DNA of 64,000 nucleotides, taken from NCBI RefSeq assembly GCF_000374845.1, contig NZ_KB895414.1, forward strand, positions 62,001-126,000, written 5' to 3'. This document shows positions 42,088 through 50,928 of this stretch, in pieces. This stretch comes from Paenibacillus terrigena DSM 21567 (lineage in GTDB: Bacteria; Bacillota; Bacilli; Paenibacillales; Paenibacillaceae). The notes under the pieces were generated by a model, which saw only the letters and a program-made list of their open reading frames with translations, searched no databases and was not told the DNA's origin. A program made the position numbers and the translations under genes. How positions within the stretch are numbered: position 1 is the stretch's first letter; each line of letters begins with the position of its first letter.

Positions 42088-42116
42088 ATCGTAACGGACA
42101 ACAACGAATATGTCAA
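42088..42116 (-). promoter_or_regulatory. Promoter of the riboswitch-FAD oxidoreductase transcript
   Basis: On the minus strand TTGACA (42116-42111), exactly 17 bases and TACGAT (42093-42088). Transcription would start about 25 bases before the aptamer. The stretch from here to coaA (42117-42321) has a CCCTTG/CAAGGG hairpin near 42226-42242 and a TATGAT at 42267 for coaA. Confidence 0.8.
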
Positions 42117-42321
42117 GCGTATCATTTAATTATTGTTCGGATTTTATGAGAATTAAGAATATACACCATGTAATATACCATTGGTTTTATCACCAATTCC
42201 GAATATTACTCAGTCGACACGACTCCCCTTGTTAAGCAAGGGATCTTCATTTCATTCAAGATCTGGTATGATAATAGCGATAACTGCTGAACGAACAATA
42301 TAATACTAGCGAGGTACAACC

Positions 42322-43242
42322 ATGCCTAATTACCATCCTTATCTCACGCTAACCCGGCAAGAATGGGCGCAATTCAGGTGCCAGGACCGCCCGGTTATTA
42401 CTTCTCAGCACTTGGAGCAATTGAAATCACTGAACGATCAGATCACAATCGATGAAGTGCAGGAAGTCTACTTTCCATTAGCAGCGTTCCTCCATCTTCA
42501 AGCAGAGGCTGCGAAGCAGGTAAAAGCTGCCGAAGCTCGTTTCTTGGAGAAGTCTGTATCCGATGCACCTTATATTATCGGGATTGCAGGCAGTGTAGCA
42601 GCCGGTAAGAGTACTACCGCAAGGCTTCTGAAGGCTTTATTGTCTACATACGAGGGTTATGCCAATATCGATATCGTCACAACGGATGGCTTCTTGTATC
42701 CGAATCATGTCCTCGAAGCTAAAGGAATAATGGACAAGAAAGGCTTCCCACAAAGCTATGATATTCGTAAGCTCATTCAGTTCTTAACAGATATCAAATC
42801 GGGGATTCCGGAAGTGACTGCCCCCATGTATTCGCATCTGAGCTATGATATTCTGCCTGACGAAGTTCAGACTGTTCGCAAACCGGCGATCCTCATTATC
42901 GAAGGGATCAACGTATTGCAGGTGATTCGAGGCGCATCCGTATTCGTCAGCGACTTCTTCGATTATTCCATCTTCGTTGACGCCGGCGTTCAAGATTTAG
43001 AGACTTGGTATCTAGAGCGATTCCGTATGCTTCGAAAGACGGCGTTCCTGAATCCGCAGTCCTATTTCCACCGCTATGCAAGCCTAAGTGAACAGGAATC
43101 CTTGCTTATGGCATCAAATGTCTGGCGCGAAGTGAATGAGCTAAACCTCACCGAAAATATTTTGCCAACCAAGGCCCGCGCGAAGCTCATTCTGGAGAAA
43201 GGTGCAAGCCATACCGTTCAGAAGATCCATCTTCGCAAATAG
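42322..43242 (+). CDS. coaA: Type I pantothenate kinase
   Basis: A 306-residue enzyme that phosphorylates pantothenate, the first step of coenzyme A synthesis. The P-loop is GIAGSVAAGKST, then TTDGFLYPN and KKGFPQSYD, and EGINVLQ, all standard for CoaA. The N-terminus (YLTLTRQEWAQFR) fits E. coli CoaA in length. It is feedback-inhibited by CoA in the type I family. It is a single-gene unit ending at a terminator. Confidence 0.93.
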   Translation: MPNYHPYLTLTRQEWAQFRCQDRPVITSQHLEQLKSLNDQITIDEVQEVYFPLAAFLHLQAEAAKQVKAAEARFLEKSVSDAPYIIGIAGSVAAGKSTTARLLKALLSTYEGYANIDIVTTDGFLYPNHVLEAKGIMDKKGFPQSYDIRKLIQFLTDIKSGIPEVTAPMYSHLSYDILPDEVQTVRKPAILIIEGINVLQVIRGASVFVSDFFDYSIFVDAGVQDLETWYLERFRMLRKTAFLNPQSYFHRYASLSEQESLLMASNVWREVNELNLTENILPTKARAKLILEKGASHTVQKIHLRK

Positions 43243-43253
43243 CTCAAAACTAA

Positions 43254-43304
43254 AAACAGGATGTCTTCCGTCATAAACATGACTTCGAAGACATCCTGTT
43301 TGTT
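43254..43304. terminator. Bidirectional terminator between coaA and the DUF92 gene
   Basis: AACAGGATGTCTTC and GAAGACATCCTGTT pair perfectly around a loop that itself holds TCAT/ATGA. T-rich exits lie on both sides. Confidence 0.85.
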
Positions 43305-44120
43305 CTATATTCCTGCCAAGTAGAGTAAGACAATTGCGATTAATCCGCCAGCGCAGGAGCTGATCCAATTGACTTGGTCATTGTTCATCCACGAAAGGCC
43401 ACGTACTCGATCAGTACGTACACCACAGTGGTCCTTCCGTTCAACCATTTTCCCGCATTTCGGGCAACGGTACATGACCTGGCACGTCGCTCCCATGATC
43501 GAATCGGCGAACGCACCTACCGTTCCGCCGATCCATCCCATCAGCAAATACAGATAGACGGGAACGCCTTGATGGATTGGAGACAACCAATCGAACCCAG
43601 CAGCGCATAGGCCGATGAAGAGGCCGCCGCACATCGCAGCGAGTGTACCTAATACCGATACGCCTCCTGAAGTTCCTGTCGGAATTCGTCTCCATGTGAG
43701 CACAGAACGAGGCTGTGAGCGGCTTAAGCTGCCGATCTCCGTTGCCCACGTATCCGCCGTCACCGTAGCCATCACACCTACGAAAGCAGCGACGATTAGA
43801 GGACTAGGATTGATCGCAAATGCGATACATAGCAGCATACCGATACCACCGTTGGCGAACACTTGTCCTGCATCCCGGCGCCCTGTTTTCTCATAAGCCG
43901 CTTCATACGTTTCTTTGGCGCTCTTCTTCACATGCGACATCACACTTGAAGAGACAAAAAACGCTAGGAGAATGCCAAACCAGAGCAGACTTCCCATTGC
44001 GAAAAAAATAGTCCCCATCGTGATAGCGGCAAGCATCCCTGATAAAGATAGAGAACGCCGCTTATAAGCCGAATAGGCGACAATCGCACTACAACCGAAC
44101 CCAATCACCCAATTCCACAT
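43305..44120 (-). CDS. DUF92 family membrane protein
   Basis: A 271-residue protein with six to seven membrane helices. TADTWATEIGSLSRSQPRSVLTWRRIPTGTSGGVS is the DUF92 core, with conserved polar residues in the membrane that resemble CTP-dependent prenol kinases/phytol kinase relatives. A CPKCGKMVERKDHCG loop near residue 225 may bind a metal. Start is an ATG at 44120 behind AAGGGGAAGG; the longer frame would nearly touch the FAH gene. Last gene of a leftward group. Confidence 0.85.
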   Translation of the reverse strand: MWNWVIGFGCSAIVAYSAYKRRSLSLSGMLAAITMGTIFFAMGSLLWFGILLAFFVSSSVMSHVKKSAKETYEAAYEKTGRRDAGQVFANGGIGMLLCIAFAINPSPLIVAAFVGVMATVTADTWATEIGSLSRSQPRSVLTWRRIPTGTSGGVSVLGTLAAMCGGLFIGLCAAGFDWLSPIHQGVPVYLYLLMGWIGGTVGAFADSIMGATCQVMYRCPKCGKMVERKDHCGVRTDRVRGLSWMNNDQVNWISSCAGGLIAIVLLYLAGI

Positions 44121-44170
44121 ACGTATACCTTCCCCTTCGTACCGAAAAACATCTATGATGGCGAGACAAG

Positions 44171-44794
44171 TTATGCGATGATGCAAGAATCCAGCCGTTC
44201 GTTTCCAAAGTAGAGCTCAAGCTTGTCCCCAGTTACTGCAGCACCGACTCCTGCCGGCGTCCCAGTAAAGATGATATCGCCTTTTCCGAGTCCATAATGC
44301 GTCGCGATGAATTCAACAATCGTCTTCAAGTCAAAAATCATGTCCCGCGCATTGCCACGTTGGACCTCATTATCATTCTTCAGCAATACAAAATCGGAAT
44401 CCTGAAGCGCATCGACACCTGGGAATGCGATATAAGGTGTTATCGGAGCGGAGTTGCGGAAGGCCTTAGCAGCTGTCCATGGATGGCCTTTCTGCTTACA
44501 TACCGTCTGAACATCGCGAAGCGTGAAATCCAGTCCTAGTGCCATCACATCAATCAGATCATCCATCGGCATCCCTGGTTCATAATCTCGACCAATACGG
44601 ATCACGAGCTCTGCTTCATAATGAAGTTCGCCTTGGTCCTTCGGCATCGTAATCTTCCCGCCGCTCATCGGCACGACGGCATGCGTTGGCTTCATGAAGA
44701 TCATCGGCTTGGTCGGTACCTCATTCCCAAGCTCTGCGGCATGAAGTCGATAGTTCCGTCCTACACAGTATACATTCTGAATCATAGATTGCAT
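44171..44794 (-). CDS. Fumarylacetoacetate hydrolase family protein
   Basis: A 207-residue enzyme-fold protein. VYCVGRNYRLHAAELG is the usual start of this family, HYEAELVIRIGRDY gives the metal-binding Glu-x-Glu, LGLDFTLRDVQ the Asp, and IIFTGTPAGVGA the closing loop. Related proteins are oxaloacetate decarboxylases/tautomerases or acylpyruvases. I start at the ATG at 44794 six bases behind AGAGG; the TTG at 44818 lies within the GDPD gene. It follows the GDPD stop by one base. Confidence 0.88.
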   Translation of the reverse strand: MQSMIQNVYCVGRNYRLHAAELGNEVPTKPMIFMKPTHAVVPMSGGKITMPKDQGELHYEAELVIRIGRDYEPGMPMDDLIDVMALGLDFTLRDVQTVCKQKGHPWTAAKAFRNSAPITPYIAFPGVDALQDSDFVLLKNDNEVQRGNARDMIFDLKTIVEFIATHYGLGKGDIIFTGTPAGVGAAVTGDKLELYFGNERLDSCIIA

Positions 44795-44795
44795 G

Positions 44796-45545
44796 TTATC
44801 CCTCTTTCCCTTCTCCAATAGCCATATTCCACCGATCCGGATAATTCGTACAAATCATTAGTTCCGGATGCAGGTCAGCTACTTGTATAATGTCTTTCGT
44901 ATGATTGCAAGTCCACGCCATAATCCCAATCCTCTGCTGCACCAAGGCAGCTGCGTTCTGCTTCGTGAACAACGGATAATATAAAGACAGAAAATCAGCT
45001 CCAAAAGAACGGCAGACGGCGACGTAATCTTGACTCGGTATCTCCGTAATGAGCCCTATTCGCAATTCTGGTGCAAGTCGCTTCAAACGTTGTACCACGT
45101 TCGGTTCGAATGATGTCAGCACGACATCATGCTGGAGCGTATATCGATAAATATGATCGATGACGGCTTCTTCAAGGCCAGAGTACATATTCCCCTGCGT
45201 CTTGAGCTCAATATTCATACGAAGCCGACCACCGGCTAAGTCGAGGACATTTTCTAAGGTTGGGATTTTCTCCCCAGCATAGGCTGGAGAGAACCACGAA
45301 CCTGCATCCAACTGACTTAGTTCAGCATAGGTTTTTTCCCGTACAAACCCCTGACCATTTGTCGTACGCTCCAGCGTATAATCGTGTATGATGACGGGAA
45401 TTCCGTCCTTGCTTAACTGAACATCAAATTCAATCCAAGATATGTATGGTTCAGACATAGCTAGCTGTATCGCTGCCAACGTATTCTCTGGCGCTTTGGA
45501 AGACCACCCGCGGTGTGCAACACAACAATTCTTCCCTACGTACAT
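44796..45545 (-). CDS. Glycerophosphodiester phosphodiesterase
   Basis: A 249-residue cytoplasmic enzyme that splits glycerophosphodiesters to glycerol 3-phosphate and an alcohol. CVAHRGWSSKAPENT carries the catalytic His and the Glu-Asn, EFDVQLSKDGIPVIIHDYTLERTTNG the other metal and catalytic residues, and RMNIELK the later Glu. There is no signal peptide. Start is the ATG at 45545 behind GGGGGAG, 13 bases after the CapA stop. Confidence 0.9.
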   Translation of the reverse strand: MYVGKNCCVAHRGWSSKAPENTLAAIQLAMSEPYISWIEFDVQLSKDGIPVIIHDYTLERTTNGQGFVREKTYAELSQLDAGSWFSPAYAGEKIPTLENVLDLAGGRLRMNIELKTQGNMYSGLEEAVIDHIYRYTLQHDVVLTSFEPNVVQRLKRLAPELRIGLITEIPSQDYVAVCRSFGADFLSLYYPLFTKQNAAALVQQRIGIMAWTCNHTKDIIQVADLHPELMICTNYPDRWNMAIGEGKEG

Positions 45546-45558
45546 TCCGTGCTCCCCC

Positions 45559-46914
45559 TTACCTCGTACGACCGATCGTACCGATTCGCCCATCTTGACG
45601 AACTTCAGCGCCTAATGGATGGGACAATGCTGAGACTCGCTTCAACAGCTTCGAACCCGTCGCTTGATCCATAGGAACAGCTTGCCCGAGGTTCGCATGG
45701 AACGGGAACATTTGTAGCGCACAACTGCCATCATGATTCAACGTGACTTGCAGAACCGCTGTCTCCCAAGTCATGGGATTACTCGACTTTGTAAATACAA
45801 AATTCCCAAGACTATAAGCGATCCATTTCCCTTTGTACTGTTCAAATCCTTGAAGAACATGCGGATGGCTGCCAATAATGAGATCAGCCCCTGCATCAAC
45901 GTATTCACGTGCCAGCTGCTTCTGCACAGCATTAGGTTTATCTGCTCTCTCAGCACCCCAATGTACCGTTACAATGACGAAATCAGCCTTTTTCCTCGCT
46001 TCCGCAATCTTCTCCCGCGCTTTGGCCGAGCTGTATGTATCTGCTACGCCTGGATTCTTTCCTTTCGCGAACCAACTGGTTTTCGGCAGAACGCGAGAGA
46101 ATCCGAGCAGCGCAATGCGTTTTCCTTTGCGTTCCACATAGGCAATCTTGAAGGCCTCTTCCTCATCCTTACCCGCGCCAAAATGTTGGATTCCCGCTCC
46201 ATCCAGATGCTTCATTGTATCCATCAACCCTGTGACCCCATGATCGAGTACATGATTGTTAGCGAGTGTAACCATATCTATCCCTGCTTTGCCTAGAGCA
46301 CTCGCTGAGCCCGGTGCTGACTTGAACACAAATTGCTTGTCTTCCGCTGGTACCCCGCCTGTCGTGATCGGCGTCTCCAAGTTCGCTACCGTCAGGTCGT
46401 CTTGCTCGAACATCGATTTAACGTAATGAAATGGGAAATCATCACCGTTCTTATCGATCAATTCAGCTACTTTACCTGACATCTGGATGTCTCCAACAAA
46501 GGATATCTTAAGTCCATCCTGATCTGGCATCACGACCTGTGAGTTGACTTCTTCAGCAGGCTTCATTGCTGGATTGCCCCCAGCCTGACCCGTTCCCTCG
46601 TCCCCCACTTGACCTCCTGATGGATCACCCGATTCTGCAGAACCGGACGTTGTGTCGACACTTTCAGCTTCATTCACGGGTTCGGGCTTAACAGCATCCG
46701 TATGCTCTGTCGCAACCTGCTCCTCCACCTGCGTTGAACTGCGATCATGCCCTGCTTCCGCCTCCAGCGGGTCGCCTTGGAACTTAAAGATATAAACCGC
46801 AGTTAGCCCAGCGATGATTAGTAACATCACTAAGTTCAATGTTAACAACGTTCGGATCTTACGCCTTTTTCTCGCTTTTTGCGCCCGATGGGCATCTGAT
46901 CTTGAAATATACAT
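45559..46914 (-). CDS. CapA family protein (PGA_cap metallophosphatase-like)
   Basis: A 451-residue protein anchored by one N-terminal helix (LLTLNLVMLLIIAGLTAVYIF). A long Glu/Gly/Ser-rich linker (about 50-130) leads to the PGA_cap domain with ISFVGDIQMSG, VANLETPIT, LANNHVLDHG, VTVHWGAE and IIGSHPHVLQG, the metal-binding order of this family. CapA-type proteins take part in poly-gamma-glutamate or other cell-surface processes. No capBC genes are adjacent. First gene of the CapA-GDPD-FAH-DUF92 group. Confidence 0.9.
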   Translation of the reverse strand: MYISRSDAHRAQKARKRRKIRTLLTLNLVMLLIIAGLTAVYIFKFQGDPLEAEAGHDRSSTQVEEQVATEHTDAVKPEPVNEAESVDTTSGSAESGDPSGGQVGDEGTGQAGGNPAMKPAEEVNSQVVMPDQDGLKISFVGDIQMSGKVAELIDKNGDDFPFHYVKSMFEQDDLTVANLETPITTGGVPAEDKQFVFKSAPGSASALGKAGIDMVTLANNHVLDHGVTGLMDTMKHLDGAGIQHFGAGKDEEEAFKIAYVERKGKRIALLGFSRVLPKTSWFAKGKNPGVADTYSSAKAREKIAEARKKADFVIVTVHWGAERADKPNAVQKQLAREYVDAGADLIIGSHPHVLQGFEQYKGKWIAYSLGNFVFTKSSNPMTWETAVLQVTLNHDGSCALQMFPFHANLGQAVPMDQATGSKLLKRVSALSHPLGAEVRQDGRIGTIGRTR

Positions 46915-46940
46915 AGATTCTCCTCAAGTATTTATTCAGA

Positions 46941-46996
46941 AAAAAAAGCACTACTCATCCCATTATATCAACAATATGGGATAGAATAGTACTCTT
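46941..46996 (-). terminator. Rho-independent terminator of the hemEHY operon
   Basis: On the minus strand AGTACTATTCTATCCCATAT pairs with ATAATGGGATGAGTAGTGCT with a few bulges, followed by TTTTTTTT. Confidence 0.82.
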
Positions 46997-47020
46997 TCAA
47001 GAAACATGTCAGTTTATTCA

Positions 47021-48484
47021 TTAATCGGAAGGGTTTTTCATCCAGTTCACCATCCGTGCTGCTGCATCACGGCCTTGACGAATACAGTCGGGCAACCCAA
47101 CCCCTTCATATCCTGAACCTACAACCTCCACGCCAGGAAGCTGCACAGACAACTCTTCCCGCAGACGCGCAAGTGCGTTCAAGTGACCTACCGGGTATTG
47201 CGGCATCGATTTCTTCAATCTCGTAATCTCGGTGAAGAGCGGTTCTGCCTGGATGTCAAGAATTTCTCTTAAATCTTTGCGAACGAGTGCTGCAAGTTGA
47301 TCGTCTGGCAAGTCCACATTCTGCTCTTCGCCTTCACGACCGACATAACAACGAATCAGCACTTTGCCTTCCGGTGTCGAATGCGGCCATTTGTTCGAAG
47401 TCCATGTACAAGCGGTAATGTTGCGCTTCTCCTTGCGTGGAATGAGGAAGCCTGAGCCATCAAGTGGATTCGGAATATCGGCTGCATCGAAGGCCATAAC
47501 AACATTCGCGACCGAAATATACGCCATTTGATCTAGCATGCTCGTATTCACATACGGTGCAAGTAAAGGTCCTGCCGCGAAGGTTGGCGTAGCAACAAAG
47601 ACAGCGTCCGCTTCAAGCGACTCTCCTTGATCCAATACAACGCGATAACGTGGAGAAACTCCGTCTTGTGGGTCCAAAGGCTCTATGGCCGTAACACCCG
47701 TATTCGGAAGCAGCTCTGCCTTAGCATGCAAATCATGTACGAGCGCATGGACAAGGGACTGCAAGCCTTGACGGAAGGTCAAAAACATACTTTTGCGCAC
47801 CGCATCGGTCTGGCCTGGCAAGTTAAGCGGCTTCGAGGACGAAACGCTCGACTTCATGCCGCGGATTAGACTGCCGTGCTTCTGCTCAATTTCACCGAAC
47901 TGCGGGAACGTCGCCTGAAGACTCAGTTTGAACGTATCCCCAGCATAGATGCCTGCGAGCAGCGGTTCTGCGATATTTTCGAGCACCTCGAAGCCAAGAC
48001 GCCGCGATAGGAATGAGCCAAGGGATTCGTCGCTTTGATCAGTCCGCTTCGGAATGAATAAATCCATTCCTGCTCTGAGCTTCCCTGGCACCGAGATGAG
48101 ACCTGTCTTGAGGAAAGGCGTTATTTGCGTCGGAATCCCTAGCGATAGCCCCGGAGGCATCTTGTGCAGCTTCCCTTGATGCATAATATACGTCTGTTTC
48201 TTATCCGGACTTGTCGCGACGAGCTCATCCTCCAACTCCAATTCACGAGCCAGATCAATCATCGGCAGTTTGCGAGCAAGGAAGGAATCCGGACCCTTCT
48301 CAATGACAAAGCCGTCGCGGTGGAGCGTCATAATCTTGCCGCCGAAGCTTGCATCCTTCTCAACCAAGGTAACCTTCAGATCAAGACCTTGCTCTACCCC
48401 ATATTTATGCAAATAAAAAGCGGAGCTCAGTCCGCTTATCCCTCCGCCAATGACTACAACGTGACGAGACGCTGTGTTCACCAT
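47021..48484 (-). CDS. hemY: Coproporphyrinogen III / protoporphyrinogen oxidase
   Basis: A 487-residue FAD enzyme. The dinucleotide motif is VVVIGGGISGLSSAFYL, then LVEKDASFGGKI, and the closing block VEVVGSGYEGVGLPDCIRQG is typical of HemY (CgoX). In Firmicutes it oxidises coproporphyrinogen III to coproporphyrin III in the coproporphyrin-dependent haem route. It is the last of hemE-hemH-hemY, six bases after hemH, the same order as in B. subtilis. Peripheral membrane association is expected. Confidence 0.93.
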   Translation of the reverse strand: MVNTASRHVVVIGGGISGLSSAFYLHKYGVEQGLDLKVTLVEKDASFGGKIMTLHRDGFVIEKGPDSFLARKLPMIDLARELELEDELVATSPDKKQTYIMHQGKLHKMPPGLSLGIPTQITPFLKTGLISVPGKLRAGMDLFIPKRTDQSDESLGSFLSRRLGFEVLENIAEPLLAGIYAGDTFKLSLQATFPQFGEIEQKHGSLIRGMKSSVSSSKPLNLPGQTDAVRKSMFLTFRQGLQSLVHALVHDLHAKAELLPNTGVTAIEPLDPQDGVSPRYRVVLDQGESLEADAVFVATPTFAAGPLLAPYVNTSMLDQMAYISVANVVMAFDAADIPNPLDGSGFLIPRKEKRNITACTWTSNKWPHSTPEGKVLIRCYVGREGEEQNVDLPDDQLAALVRKDLREILDIQAEPLFTEITRLKKSMPQYPVGHLNALARLREELSVQLPGVEVVGSGYEGVGLPDCIRQGRDAAARMVNWMKNPSD

Positions 48485-48490
48485 GGACGG

Positions 48491-49438
48491 TCACTTCCTC
48501 TCTAGTTGTTGATGCACTACATCCGCGAGTGTCGCAATGTAGAGCGGATCCGTGTTCAATGATGCTGTACGTTCCAAATGAACTCCTAGTTCGCCAGCCA
48601 CTTGCTGTGCTTCGATGTCTAAGTCGTACAACACTTCCAAGTGATCGGAGACGAAGCCGATCGGTGCGACGAGCACCTGCTTCACTTGCTCTTCTTCGAC
48701 CAAGGTGTGGAGTGTATCGAGCATATCTGGCCCGAGCCAAGGTACAGCGGTCTGTCCGGCACTCTGCCAAGAGAATTGCCACTGCGTAAGTCCGACACGG
48801 TCTGCAATCGCACGGGAAGTCGCAAGCAGCTGATCCGGATAAGGATCGCCCATCTCCAGAATTTTTGCTGGAAGACTGTGAGCGCTGAAGAGAACTCGAA
48901 CATCACGTTTCGCTTGCTCCAGCTCTCCAAATTTCTGCAACGCGTCTTCAACGCGTTGTACGAGTGCATCAAGCAAGAGCGGGTGAAGATGATAGTCTTT
49001 GACGAACGACATCGCAATGCCCTTCTCTTCCGCTTGTGCCTTCGCACGTTGAATATATCCGCCTACACTCATAACCGAATAATGGGGTGCCAAGACGACG
49101 CCGACTGCTTGCGTAATTCCATCTTGCGCCATCTGCTCAACGCCTTCTTCGATCAATGGATGTGCATGCTTCAATCCTTGATAGCAGACGAATTCCAAGT
49201 CCTCACGGCCGAATTCACTGTTCAACATTGCTTCAAGTGCAGCAACTTGACGATTGGTATTCTCACGCAGCGGGAAGAACCCGCCTACGATTTGCTCATA
49301 ACGGGAAGTCAACTCTTCAAGCTGCTCTGTAGTCGGTGGATGACCACGGCGAATATGGGTATAGTACGCTTCCACTTGATTTAGACTCTCAGGCGTGCCA
49401 TAGGACATCACCAATACACCAATTTTGTTCTGTGACAT
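48491..49438 (-). CDS. hemH: Ferrochelatase (coproporphyrin III ferrochelatase type)
   Basis: A 315-residue monofunctional iron chelatase. VLVMSYGTPESLNQVEAYYTHIRRG at the start, LFSAHSLPAKI with the catalytic His, and the C-terminal VAPIGFVSDHLEVLYDLDIEA with the second metal-site residues are characteristic. In this pathway it inserts iron into coproporphyrin III. It sits between hemE and hemY with short spacers. Confidence 0.94.
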   Translation of the reverse strand: MSQNKIGVLVMSYGTPESLNQVEAYYTHIRRGHPPTTEQLEELTSRYEQIVGGFFPLRENTNRQVAALEAMLNSEFGREDLEFVCYQGLKHAHPLIEEGVEQMAQDGITQAVGVVLAPHYSVMSVGGYIQRAKAQAEEKGIAMSFVKDYHLHPLLLDALVQRVEDALQKFGELEQAKRDVRVLFSAHSLPAKILEMGDPYPDQLLATSRAIADRVGLTQWQFSWQSAGQTAVPWLGPDMLDTLHTLVEEEQVKQVLVAPIGFVSDHLEVLYDLDIEAQQVAGELGVHLERTASLNTDPLYIATLADVVHQQLERK

Positions 49439-49464
49439 ATTCCTTATCTCCCTCTGTGGCTGCC

Positions 49465-50514
49465 TTAACCTCTTATACGAATCGCTTCGCGCGAATAGGC
49501 ATGTATATAGTCTGTTAAATGCTTCAACGTATCCAGCGATGCTTCGGGGAACAATCCATGACCCAGATTGAAAATGTAGCCTGGCTGCTGAATCCCTTCG
49601 TCAATCAACTGTCTTGCACGTTCTTCAAGGACGTGCGTCGGTGCAGTTAGCAAGAACGGGTCCAAATTCCCTTGGACCGCGAATTTCGAGCCTATACGCG
49701 CTCTTCCTTCCGTAATGGACACGCGCCAATCCAATCCGATCACATTCGCTTCTAGGTCACGCAGTGTTGGTAGCAATTCGCCTGAACTGACTCCTGGGAA
49801 ATAAATTTTAGGTACATCTACTTCTTTGAGCGATGCGAAAATCCGCTTAATCGTGGGCAGTACATAACGTTCGAAATCTTGCGGTGCGAGTGCTCCCACC
49901 CAGCTATCAAACAATTGAACCGCTTTTGCCCCATTCGCGACATGTGCTTTAAGATAAGCAATCACCATATCACCTAGCTTATCCATTAGAGCGAACCAGA
50001 CTTCTGGAGCACTATACATCATTTGCTTCGTTAACCGATAATTCCGTGATGGACGACCTTCGATAAGATAGCTGGCGATCGTAAATGGCGCCCCTGCAAA
50101 CGTGATAAGCGGCACTTCAAGCTCGCGATCTAGAATTCGAATCGTCTCCAGCACGTGTGAGAGATCCCCCTCTATATCGATCGGACGCAGCTTCGCTACA
50201 TCCTCTGCCGTTCGTACCGGATTATGTATGACTGGACCTACATTGGCAACAATATCAAAATCAATTCCAATTGAAGCAACCGGATTCATAATATCCGAAT
50301 ATAGAATTGCTGCGTCTACCCCGAGCTTATGAATCGGCATGAGTGTAACTTCCGCAGCCAATTCCGGCTGTTTGCAAATTTCGAGCAAGCTGTATTTTTC
50401 TTTGATTTTACGATAATCAGGATCGTAACGCCCTGCTTGGCGCATATACCAGACGGGAAGCTGATCGACCTCTTGCTTCAAGCATGCTCTTAGAAACCGG
50501 TCATTCGTTATCAT
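49465..50514 (-). CDS. hemE: Uroporphyrinogen decarboxylase
   Basis: A 349-residue enzyme that turns uroporphyrinogen III into coproporphyrinogen III. The signature PVWYMRQAGRYDPDYR is at the N-terminus, ILYSDIMNP carries the catalytic Asp, and FNLGHGLFPEAS the C-terminal His. First gene of hemEHY. The short copy of the dispersed repeat lies 33 bases upstream of its ATG, so its promoter must be within or beyond that element. Confidence 0.95.
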   Translation of the reverse strand: MITNDRFLRACLKQEVDQLPVWYMRQAGRYDPDYRKIKEKYSLLEICKQPELAAEVTLMPIHKLGVDAAILYSDIMNPVASIGIDFDIVANVGPVIHNPVRTAEDVAKLRPIDIEGDLSHVLETIRILDRELEVPLITFAGAPFTIASYLIEGRPSRNYRLTKQMMYSAPEVWFALMDKLGDMVIAYLKAHVANGAKAVQLFDSWVGALAPQDFERYVLPTIKRIFASLKEVDVPKIYFPGVSSGELLPTLRDLEANVIGLDWRVSITEGRARIGSKFAVQGNLDPFLLTAPTHVLEERARQLIDEGIQQPGYIFNLGHGLFPEASLDTLKHLTDYIHAYSREAIRIRG

Positions 50515-50546
50515 GTCAATTCTCCAATCTAACCAAAATAATGTGT

Positions 50547-50714
50547 GTTCAAAAAGTCAACTTTTCAGTACCGAGAAGGTTGCGAGAATCCGAAGAAGGA
50601 GGAACGGAGTTTAGGTCAAACCTAAATGAGTACCGGAGTTCAAGGATGAACGCAAGATTTGATGTCGATTTCGCTTCCTGGAATTCTTCGTAATCAAAAG
50701 ATGATTTTTTGAAC
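50547..50714 (+). repeat. Dispersed structured repeat with terminal inverted repeats, short copy (168 bp)
   Basis: Bounded by GTTCAAAAAGTC (50547-50558) and GATTTTTTGAAC (50703-50714). It holds the same block order as the element at 24430-24711, with GGTTGCGAGAATCC, GGAGGAACGGAGTTTAGG, ACCTAAATGAGTACC and GGATGAACGCAAGATT, but lacks the extra hairpins. The shared hairpin TTTAGGT/ACCTAAA keeps both arms while its loop changes (AAA to CAA). Both copies are followed by AAC-N-TCTAAT. The remaining part of the 50515-50928 gap holds a TATAAT at about 50855 for the MFS gene and nothing else clear. Confidence 0.88.
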
Positions 50715-50928
50715 AACCTCTAATGTCAATAAACTCATTATGCCCTTTTTCATATATCGTCTCAACCTATCTCGAATAGCTCCCTATGACAATTCAATGA
50801 CAATCGTCACGTACACGCGAACCGCCCTGTTTCGTCCATGACTGCACCTTATGCTATAATTTCCAATACAGGATCGTTCGAAACCCTTACAGATTTATCT
50901 ATCATCTAAGAAAGGAGTGATCCATACG

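Noticed and set aside
42210-42260. Second riboswitch before coaA
   Set aside because: Only a simple CCCTTG/CAAGGG hairpin is present, with no conserved aptamer core.
45733-46296. 187-codon plus-strand frame inside the capA gene
   Set aside because: Antisense to conserved CapA motifs, no ribosome site; shadow frame.
48405-49384. Long opposite-strand frames within hemH (for example 247 codons at 48641-49384)
   Set aside because: Shadow of a well-conserved hemH gene; composition lacks protein-like motifs.
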